From assembly GCA_024225395.1 (NCBI GenBank), contig JAAEMR010000066.1, positions 1-52,462 of the forward strand: 52,462 nucleotides of DNA. Direction: 5' to 3'. This stretch comes from Gammaproteobacteria bacterium. GTDB taxonomy: Bacteria > Pseudomonadota > Gammaproteobacteria > GCA-001735895. How positions within the stretch are numbered: position 1 is the first letter of the stretch; each line of letters starts with the position of its first letter. Position numbers and translations under genes: made by a program. Below the pieces are notes generated by a model. It was given only the letters and a program-made list of their open reading frames with translations. It had not been told where the DNA came from and searched no databases. Of this stretch, positions 46,166 to 52,462 are shown one piece after another.

Positions 46166-47095
46166 TTAGCGATCTTTAGGGTCAAGAGCATCACGTAATC
46201 CATCGCCAATAAAAAAGAAACTGAGTAAGGTTGTGATAAAAAAGAAAAGAGGGAATAAAAGTTGCCAGAGTGTCCCGTTCTGCAAGGTTCGAGCGCCTTC
46301 ATTTATCAGGGCTCCCCAGGATGTTTGTGGCTCCTGCACGCCTAGTCCGAGGAATGAAATAAAAGATTCGGTCATGATCATGCCTGGAACCAGCAGGGTG
46401 GCATACACCACGACAATTCCCAGTACATTAGGAACAATATGCCTGGTAACGATGGTGAAAGGTTTAACACCGGTAGCAATAGCCGCTTCAATGAACTCCT
46501 TATTCTTTAACGATAAGGTTTGCCCGCGAATGATACGTGACATATCAAGCCAGGATAGTAAACCGATGCCTATAAAAATCATGAATATAGACCGGCCAAA
46601 CATCACCATCAGCAGGATAAGAACAAACATGAAAGGTATTGCCATTAGAATGTCTACAGTTCTCATCATAGCGCTGTCAATACGTCCACCGAGGTAACCC
46701 GCTATGGCACCATATAAAGTTCCTACAACCACGGCAATGAATGAACCGATGAGTCCGACCATCAGTGATATTTGGGTACCCTGAATAACCCGGGAATATA
46801 AGTCCCGTCCCAGGTCGTCTGTTCCGAAATAGTGCCCTGATGCAAAACTTGGCGCGCCAAGAACCTGTACGTCGCCCATTGCGTCCCAGTCAATTTCTTC
46901 GTAGTCCCATGGTGAGAATTGAGGGCCTACAAAGGCAAACAGAACAATCAATGAAAGAGTAATTAAACTGATCAAAGCGGCCTTGTTTTTAAAAAAACGA
47001 TGACGGGCATCCTGCCATAAAGATCGTCCTTCGATTTCACTACCGTCAGACAGGTTGTCTGCAAGGGTTTGAATTTTTATATTATCTACATACAT
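46166..47095 (-). CDS. oppC: Oligopeptide ABC transporter permease OppC
   Basis: Inner-membrane permease of 309 residues with six hydrophobic segments and the family N-terminal extension (R-S-L-W-Q-D-A-R-H-R-F-F-K-N-K-A-A). H-Y-F-G-T-D-D-L-G-R-D-L-Y-S-R and the EAA loop E-A-A-I-A-T-G-V-K-P are typical. The ATG at 47095 starts M-Y-V-D-N-I-K; an upstream ATG at 47128 lies inside oppB and gives an atypical leader, so it was not used. No strong ribosome site at either. Confidence 0.92.
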   Translation of the reverse strand: MYVDNIKIQTLADNLSDGSEIEGRSLWQDARHRFFKNKAALISLITLSLIVLFAFVGPQFSPWDYEEIDWDAMGDVQVLGAPSFASGHYFGTDDLGRDLYSRVIQGTQISLMVGLIGSFIAVVVGTLYGAIAGYLGGRIDSAMMRTVDILMAIPFMFVLILLMVMFGRSIFMIFIGIGLLSWLDMSRIIRGQTLSLKNKEFIEAAIATGVKPFTIVTRHIVPNVLGIVVVYATLLVPGMIMTESFISFLGLGVQEPQTSWGALINEGARTLQNGTLWQLLFPLFFFITTLLSFFFIGDGLRDALDPKDR

Positions 47096-47100
47096 AACTA

Positions 47101-48024
47101 TTAATAACGAATTCTGGGGTCGATCCATGCATACAGAATCTCTACCAGCAGATTAAAAACGATAGTCAACGTTCCCACCAGAATAGTGACACCCATGATG
47201 ACTGAATAATCCCGGTTTAATGCTGCATTTACAAAATGTTGTCCGATGCCACCAGTACTGAAATATTGATCAATGATGACAGAGCCTGTCACCATGCCTA
47301 CGAAAGAAAGACCCAGTGAGGTAAGTACCGGTAGCATGGCTGGTTTTAGCGCATGATGCAGTATGATGTAGTGAGTAGGTAAGCCTTTTGATCTAGCCGT
47401 TCTGATAAAATTAGAGTTTAAAACTTCTAGCATAGATGACCTCGTTATGCGTGCAATGCTGGCCAGATAACTGGTTGCTAAAGCGATGACTGGCATGATG
47501 ATGAATTGCCATTGCCCGCCTTCCCAGCCACCGCCGGGTAGCCAGTTTAGATACACTGTGAATAATAAAACCAGTAAAGGTGCCATAACAAAATTAGGCA
47601 GAACAGAGCCAATGATAGCTGTGCTGGTTGCGAGGTAATCAAGCCATGTATTATGCTTTAAAGCGGCAATAACTCCCAGGCTAACACCTATTATAGTGGC
47701 AAATAAAAATGACCACATTCCATAAACCAGGGTGACTGGAAAACCACTGGCAATAATTTCATTGACGGTCAAATTTTTATATTTAAAAGAGGGGCCAAAG
47801 TCAAAATCAGTGACTACGTTTTTAACATAAACTCCAATTTGCTGATACAGCGGCTTATCAAGCCCATATTTTTTTTCAACATTAGCAAGCACTTCGGGGG
47901 GGAGTTTTCGTTCAGCAGTAAACGGGCCACCAGGTGCTGAATGCATCAGTAAAAATGAAAATAAAATGATTACCAGGATCGTTGGAATGGCGATAGCCAG
48001 TCGGCGCAGGATAAAATTTAACAT
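47101..48024 (-). CDS. oppB: Oligopeptide ABC transporter permease OppB
   Basis: Inner-membrane permease of 307 residues, six hydrophobic segments. The N-terminus M-L-N-F-I-L-R-R-L-A-I-A-I-P-T and the A-P-G-G-P-F motif after the first helix are characteristic. The EAA loop reads R-T-A-R-S-K-G-L-P. Its 3' end abuts oppC. A hairpin separates it from oppA upstream. Confidence 0.94.
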   Translation of the reverse strand: MLNFILRRLAIAIPTILVIILFSFLLMHSAPGGPFTAERKLPPEVLANVEKKYGLDKPLYQQIGVYVKNVVTDFDFGPSFKYKNLTVNEIIASGFPVTLVYGMWSFLFATIIGVSLGVIAALKHNTWLDYLATSTAIIGSVLPNFVMAPLLVLLFTVYLNWLPGGGWEGGQWQFIIMPVIALATSYLASIARITRSSMLEVLNSNFIRTARSKGLPTHYIILHHALKPAMLPVLTSLGLSFVGMVTGSVIIDQYFSTGGIGQHFVNAALNRDYSVIMGVTILVGTLTIVFNLLVEILYAWIDPRIRY

Positions 48025-48068
48025 TTAAAATTACACGTTAAAATTAATTTGTATAAGGATTTAACATT

Positions 48069-48094
48069 AAAGAGCAGCTTATGTGCTGCTCTTT
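48069..48094 (-). terminator. Hairpin between oppA and oppB (partial terminator)
   Basis: AAAGAGCAGC and GCTGCTCTTT form a perfect 10-bp stem with loop ACATAA (- strand). It follows the oppA stop by about 22 bases. There is no long T tract. Such hairpins after the binding-protein gene let oppA be made in excess over the membrane subunits, by partial termination or by protecting the 3' end. Confidence 0.65.
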
Positions 48095-48115
48095 AATTAA
48101 TGATTAAATAAATAT

Positions 48116-49732
48116 TTAATGAGCGGTGATATACAGATCTTTTGAATACCAGTTAGCTTCAACGTTCTGGTGAGGCCATCCTTTGACATAGGGTTTAAGC
48201 ATTAATACCCCGGTATAGTGATAGATTGGAGAAATAGGGAAGTCTTTGGCGATAAGCTCTTCTACTTTTTTGTAGTTAGGGTTCGGGTCATCCAGTGTTC
48301 TGGCGCTGACAATGAGTTCATCAACGACCGGGTTATTATAGTTGGAATCATTCTGGTCTGAATCTGAGCGCATCAGATCAAGGAAGGTAGATGCTTCATT
48401 ATAGTCACCACACCATCCGGATCTGGCTATCTGAAAATTACCCGCATCACGTGTCGATAAAAATGTTTTCCATTCCTGATTTTCCAGGGTTGCCTGTATG
48501 CCAACCGATTTCCACATCTGGCGAATAGCAATCGCTATTTTTTTATGACCCTCAGATGTGTTGTACAGTAACGTTACTTTTAGCGGGTTGCTGCGGCTGT
48601 AACCTTCTTCTGCGAGTAATGATATGGCCAGTTTGTTCCTGTCTTTTTGAGACATCTTTCCATAGGCAGTATCGGGGACAATAAAGTTAGCCGTTGAACC
48701 AGGGGTAAAACTATAAGCTGGGATTTGTCCTGCACCCAAAATTTTATCGGTCACAATACTTCTGTTTATTGCCAGGGTTAAAGCTTTACGCAGGTTTAAA
48801 TGCTTTAGCGTCTCATCTTCCATGTTAAAAAGGTAATAATAACTACAAAGCCTTGGGTTTGAATGCGTTTCGATTGGTAACTGCTTTTTTAAACGCTTAA
48901 ATTGACCGGTTGGAACTTCAGTTTTATAAAGTTCACTGGCCTGATAACGATTATATGCCTGGTTTTCATCGGTGATGATGAGTCCTACTGTTTTATCAAT
49001 GATGGTTTTATCATTGTTCCAGTACATCGTATTACGTTCTCGGACCATGCGTTCATTCAAGATATGTTCGGTGAGTTTATAGGCACCGTTACTGACCATA
49101 TTTTCAGGTTTGGTCCAGCTGGTGCCGTGTTTTTCAATGGTTTTCTGATGAGTTGGAAATGTAGTGGTGTGCACCATCATCGATGGGAAGTAGGAAAGCG
49201 AACCGCTCAAAGATACCTGTAAAGTGTAATCATCAACTGCTTTTACACCTAAAGAAGAAGTGGGTTTGTTTCCTTTTAGAATATCTGCAACGTTCTTAAT
49301 TGATGTTAATTCCATAAAGCTGGCATATGGAGATGAAACCACGGGGTCGACAGCACGTCGCCAGGCATACACAAAATCATGAGCTGTTACAGGGTCGCCA
49401 TTTGACCAGCGGGCATTTTTTCGAAGGTGAAAGGTGTAACTGTCTTTGCTGTCATTTCCTTCCCAGCGCTGTGCAACTCCGGGGGCCAGGGTGCCATCGG
49501 CATTTTGAGTCAATAAACCTTCAAACAGGTCCCGGGAGATAGCAGACCCTTCGACGTCTTCAACCAGTTGTGGGTCAATCGATGGAGATTCTGCACCTAT
49601 GCGGTAATAAAAAACCTGTTCATTTGCCAGTTTTTCACCGGTAACGGGATGTGCATTAGAAGCAAAACCGGTAGTTATGCCCAGTAATGAGCTTACTACC
49701 AGTACCAGTAAGGTTGACGGTATTATTTTCAT
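48116..49732 (-). CDS. oppA: Oligopeptide-binding protein OppA
   Basis: Periplasmic solute-binding protein of the peptide/nickel family, 538 residues, the length of E. coli OppA. A signal peptide M-K-I-I-P-S-T...T-G-F-A precedes the mature start near S-N-A-H; there is no lipobox. Signatures: Y-R-I-G-A-E-S-P-S-I-D-P-Q, R-D-L-F-E-G-L-L, Y-T-F-H-L-R-K-N-A-R-W-S-N-G-D-P-V-T-A, and F-Q-I-A-R-S-G-W-C-G-D-Y near residue 433. First gene of the opp operon with GAGAG upstream; divergent from the TonB-dependent receptor. Confidence 0.94.
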   Translation of the reverse strand: MKIIPSTLLVLVVSSLLGITTGFASNAHPVTGEKLANEQVFYYRIGAESPSIDPQLVEDVEGSAISRDLFEGLLTQNADGTLAPGVAQRWEGNDSKDSYTFHLRKNARWSNGDPVTAHDFVYAWRRAVDPVVSSPYASFMELTSIKNVADILKGNKPTSSLGVKAVDDYTLQVSLSGSLSYFPSMMVHTTTFPTHQKTIEKHGTSWTKPENMVSNGAYKLTEHILNERMVRERNTMYWNNDKTIIDKTVGLIITDENQAYNRYQASELYKTEVPTGQFKRLKKQLPIETHSNPRLCSYYYLFNMEDETLKHLNLRKALTLAINRSIVTDKILGAGQIPAYSFTPGSTANFIVPDTAYGKMSQKDRNKLAISLLAEEGYSRSNPLKVTLLYNTSEGHKKIAIAIRQMWKSVGIQATLENQEWKTFLSTRDAGNFQIARSGWCGDYNEASTFLDLMRSDSDQNDSNYNNPVVDELIVSARTLDDPNPNYKKVEELIAKDFPISPIYHYTGVLMLKPYVKGWPHQNVEANWYSKDLYITAH

Positions 49733-49875
49733 AGGAATTCTCTCGGATTATTTGATCTAATTTTTATTTTAGGTTGAATGAGCTGGCTGTATATCAACAG
49801 TCTTTATTTGCCACGCAAAATCTCACATATCACTTATAAATTCAATGACGCTGACTGATTTAAAGAAAGAAAAAA

Positions 49876-49894
49876 GATAACTATCATCATTTTA
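49876..49894. promoter_or_regulatory. Fur-box-like site upstream of oppA
   Basis: GATAACTATCATCATTTTA matches 14 of 19 positions of the Fur consensus GATAATGATAATCATTATC. It lies 144 bases before the oppA start (- strand) and over 500 bases before the receptor gene. In A+T-rich DNA such matches occur by chance. Confidence 0.25.
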
Positions 49895-50300
49895 TCTATG
49901 ACTTAACGAAGTCTTTTCAGGGGCATTGCCAGGTAATTGCTGATAACTCTCCTGTAACATTGGATCAAATATTGCTGTGACAGGTTAAGGTGATTGTGAT
50001 ATTTGAATCGATTTCAGCTGTTCGTATTGTCTTCAACAGGGGCTCGCATATCGCCAGAAAATAGATGTTTGGAAATAGTTGCAACTTTCGTTAGATTTTA
50101 TATTGATATAAATAAAATAAATAGGTCTATAAATGAGATCTAATATAGCTTCTATTTACGCGCGGAAATGAATATACGGCTTAGGTTTTAATAAATTAAG
50201 AAGAAATCATATTTGTGTTTATTTATTGCTAAGTGGTATATGAATATGAAATTTGACTCTAATAAGCATACAAAGCCTTGGTTTTGGTGTTTTCCATTAG

Positions 50301-50330
50301 TTGCAAAATGAAATTATCTAGGGCTACAAT
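50301..50330 (+). promoter_or_regulatory. Candidate promoter for the TonB-dependent receptor
   Basis: TTGCAA at 50301-50306 and TACAAT at 50325-50330 are 18 bases apart, close to sigma-70 consensus. A strong AAAGGGG ribosome site and ATG follow at 50407-50420. Confidence 0.4.
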
Positions 50331-50417
50331 GCTGTGTCAACTGAAGTACGGGCTGAAAAAATATAATCCTGATTTAGTTTAATTATAATTACTGATTTGT
50401 GAATTAAAGGGGTATAC

Positions 50418-52462
50418 ATGAACAATAAAAAAACAAAACTCGGCATGGCGATTAAAGCCATTTGTGCCGGTGTAATGGTTACAGGAGTGGCCTTCAATGG
50501 TGTGGCTTTCGCTGCTGATGATGCGGTAGAACTGAAGAAAGAAGTAACTACCGGTTCTCACATTAAACGTACAGATATCGAAACTGCTCAACCACTAATT
50601 GTTATCGATGCAGAGGAAATTGCAAACCGGGGTTATGTAACGGTTCAGGATGCACTGAATAGCCTGACTCAAAATGCTGGTGGCTCATTAACTCAGCAGT
50701 CGATTCATGGCTTTACACCAGCGGCTTCGGGTTTTGATCTTCGTGGTGCAGGTCTTGGTCGTGTATTGACCCTGATTAATGGCAGACGTGTTTCAAAATA
50801 TCCTATTGCTGCCGGCGCAGAAATTAACTTTACTGATACAGCCAATATTCCAATCGGTGCAATTGAAAGAATAGAAGTATTAGCAGGCGGTGCTTCTGCT
50901 ATTTACGGTTCAGACGCGATGGGCGGTGTTGTTAACATTATCATGCGTAAAGATTATGAGGGTATAAGCGCTAATTTGTATGAAAGTACAACTGATGAAG
51001 GTGGACGTGGGGTGCATCGTCAATCGGTATCATGGGGTACTAATGATGACTGGGGTTATGTAAATATATTTCTTGAGCATGAAGAAAGAGAGCAGTTAAA
51101 AGCAACAGATCGTAAGGGAATGGATATTCATACTGACCTTGCATTTGATCATCCATTTTCTAGCTATAGTTCTTATGGTGGTTCTCTTTTTAGTAATGTA
51201 GATGGCAGAATTAATACGATCGCTGAAGCTGATTGTACTAGTCGAGGCTTACAGTGGAGAGACACCTTTTGTGGTTTTGATCGTTCTACCATGCGTGATC
51301 TATTACCGGAACAGGAACGTACCTCTGTGTTAGGTAATTTTAGCTTTAACCTGTCGGAAGATCATGAAATTTATGGTCGTTTCGATAATACAAGCGCTGA
51401 AATTACAACTAAAATAGAGCCGATGCCTGTAGCCGATTATACCTACTATACGGGTGCCGGTTTTGGCGTTACCCCTGGCATGGTTGGCTTTGAATCCGAT
51501 GCAACCGGAACATATACTGAACGTGACATACTTACTGGATTTGGTGGTGATTTTGCTGCGTATGCAAATACCGGTGGTGCTGGAGTAGATACCGATGAAG
51601 TTTTTTGGTACACGCGTAGAATGATCGAATTCGGTAATCGTATGAATACCACAGAAGTCGACAATACCGGTTATACCTTTGGTATTACAGGTGTATTAAC
51701 GGATACATTTGAATATGATGCTGCTATTAGCCATTCTGAACAGGAAGTTGTTAGTCGAGGTAGTGGTTACGCAACCGTTGATGGTTTCCATGATTTAATA
51801 GCGGGTACGGATGATGCTAGCAGTCTCTCTCAGCTTGATTATTTATCTGCTGCTGACGTAGCGTCAGCTGCATACGAAACTTACAATAAAGATACATCCA
51901 GTTATGATCAGGTATCATTTGGCATTACTGGTGACTTATTTGAGATGGACGCTGGTGCTTTCTCCCTGGCTGCAGGTGTCGAGTTAGGTACTGAAGAGTT
52001 TACCCAGAATAGTGATGCAGCTAGTGCTAACGGAGAAATACTCTCTACCGGTGGTGCTACTCCAAGTTCTGGTGACCGAGATTCAACATCAGTTTATGTT
52101 GAAGCCCTGATTCCTGTTTCAGATCAATTTACCGTTAAACCTGCTTTACGCTGGGATGATTACAGCGATGCAGGAGATAATATTTCACCTCAGTTAGGTT
52201 TAGAATATCGTCCGGATGATAATTTACTGATTAGAGCTAATTATTCGGGAACTTTCCGTGCACCGGATATGATGCGTGTATACGGTGGTGATGTAACTGC
52301 ATTCCAGCAAATCATCGATCCAAAAGGTTGTGAAGACAATGGTGGAACAATTGGTGTAGGTACTCCAGGTGTTTCTGATGAAATGGATGCCTGTATAGGT
52401 GAATGGTACGTGGATGTATTCAGTGGTGCGAACCCGGATCTAGAGCCTGAGACTGGATCAAA
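50418..52462 (+). CDS. TonB-dependent receptor, 3' end beyond the window
   Basis: Outer-membrane active importer; 681 codons are present, open to the window edge with no stop or frameshift (frame followed to the end). The N-terminus has a long signal peptide (M-N-N-K-K-T-K...G-V-A-F-A-A). The plug domain includes V-T-T-G-S-H-I-K-R, then D-L-R-G-A-G-L-G-R-V-L-T-L-I-N-G-R-R-V and I-E-R-I-E-V-L-A-G-G-A-S-A-I-Y-G-S-D-A-M-G-G-V-V-N-I. Barrel strands follow, up to N-P-D-L-E-P-E-T near the edge; a further 150-250 residues are expected. Two Cys pairs in loops (D-C-T-S-R-G...F-C-G and K-G-C-E-D...A-C-I-G) may form disulfides. Ligand unknown; the neighbouring Opp importer hints at peptides or a peptide-like siderophore (inference). 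Confidence 0.93.
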   Translation, partial: MNNKKTKLGMAIKAICAGVMVTGVAFNGVAFAADDAVELKKEVTTGSHIKRTDIETAQPLIVIDAEEIANRGYVTVQDALNSLTQNAGGSLTQQSIHGFTPAASGFDLRGAGLGRVLTLINGRRVSKYPIAAGAEINFTDTANIPIGAIERIEVLAGGASAIYGSDAMGGVVNIIMRKDYEGISANLYESTTDEGGRGVHRQSVSWGTNDDWGYVNIFLEHEEREQLKATDRKGMDIHTDLAFDHPFSSYSSYGGSLFSNVDGRINTIAEADCTSRGLQWRDTFCGFDRSTMRDLLPEQERTSVLGNFSFNLSEDHEIYGRFDNTSAEITTKIEPMPVADYTYYTGAGFGVTPGMVGFESDATGTYTERDILTGFGGDFAAYANTGGAGVDTDEVFWYTRRMIEFGNRMNTTEVDNTGYTFGITGVLTDTFEYDAAISHSEQEVVSRGSGYATVDGFHDLIAGTDDASSLSQLDYLSAADVASAAYETYNKDTSSYDQVSFGITGDLFEMDAGAFSLAAGVELGTEEFTQNSDAASANGEILSTGGATPSSGDRDSTSVYVEALIPVSDQFTVKPALRWDDYSDAGDNISPQLGLEYRPDDNLLIRANYSGTFRAPDMMRVYGGDVTAFQQIIDPKGCEDNGGTIGVGTPGVSDEMDACIGEWYVDVFSGANPDLEPETGS

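Larger units (their letters stand above)
49733..50417. other. Divergent regulatory region, oppA / TonB-dependent receptor
   Basis: 685 A+T-rich bases without a gene. A Fur-like word lies at 49876-49894 and a sigma-70-like promoter facing the receptor at 50301-50330 (separate entries). I see no other strong palindrome, terminator or small gene. Leader from the promoter to the receptor ATG would be about 80 bases. Confidence 0.5.

Noticed and set aside
47096-47128. Upstream start for oppC inside oppB
   Set aside because: It adds eleven residues that do not resemble OppC N-termini; the ATG at 47095 follows the oppB stop directly.

Overview
The window is a low-GC (low forties by eye, not computed) stretch of a gammaproteobacterial chromosome made of housekeeping blocks. 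Evidence for Gammaproteobacteria: the order initiator tRNA-fMet, rimP, nusA, infB, rbfA, truB, rpsO, pnp; a complete 14-gene nuo operon with separate nuoC and nuoD, preceded by tRNA-Leu 3'-end fragments; and a System I cytochrome c maturation cluster, ccmABCDEFGHI. The order or genus cannot be fixed from this sequence.

Layout. 1-461 holds two partial copies of a tRNA-Leu 3' end around a chain of palindromes, then a terminator. 513-1895 encodes an outer-membrane barrel protein resembling the PEP-CTERM-associated family. 2169-16618 is nuoA to nuoN, the NADH:quinone oxidoreductase (complex I), all on the + strand. 16804-22313 holds two overlapping paralogous SNF2-type ATPases, the second with a SWIM zinc finger. 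A small predicted exported protein with three FNWP-type repeats lies opposite at 22370-22615, and a 765-base gene-poor stretch follows. 23381-32299 is the tRNA-fMet and translation/RNA-decay operon. 32533-36685 is a mixed interval: a membrane-anchored cytochrome c5, a small lipoprotein, a divergent phosphoribulokinase homologue, an AlaX-type tRNA editing protein and a YheT-type hydrolase. 36809-44154 is the ccm cluster. 44197-49732 (- strand) is oppABCDF, an oligopeptide ABC importer. Divergent from it, a TonB-dependent receptor starts at 50418 and runs off the window.

How they fit: complex I feeds a respiratory chain, and the ccm genes attach heme to periplasmic c-type cytochromes such as the c5 protein encoded nearby. 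The receptor and the Opp system could act in series to bring a peptide or peptide-like ligand across both membranes (inference from adjacency).

No phage, transposase, CRISPR array or recognisable defence system was seen. The observations most worth a second look are: (1) a phosphoribulokinase homologue with Ser and Arg where the family has its catalytic Asp42 and the Glu of FYEGLHG; (2) a 49-codon open frame that exactly bridges ccmA and ccmB with overlapping start and stop codons at both ends; (3) the FNWP-repeat exported protein; (4) the SNF2 tandem pair; and (5) the tRNA-Leu 3'-end duplication at the left edge.
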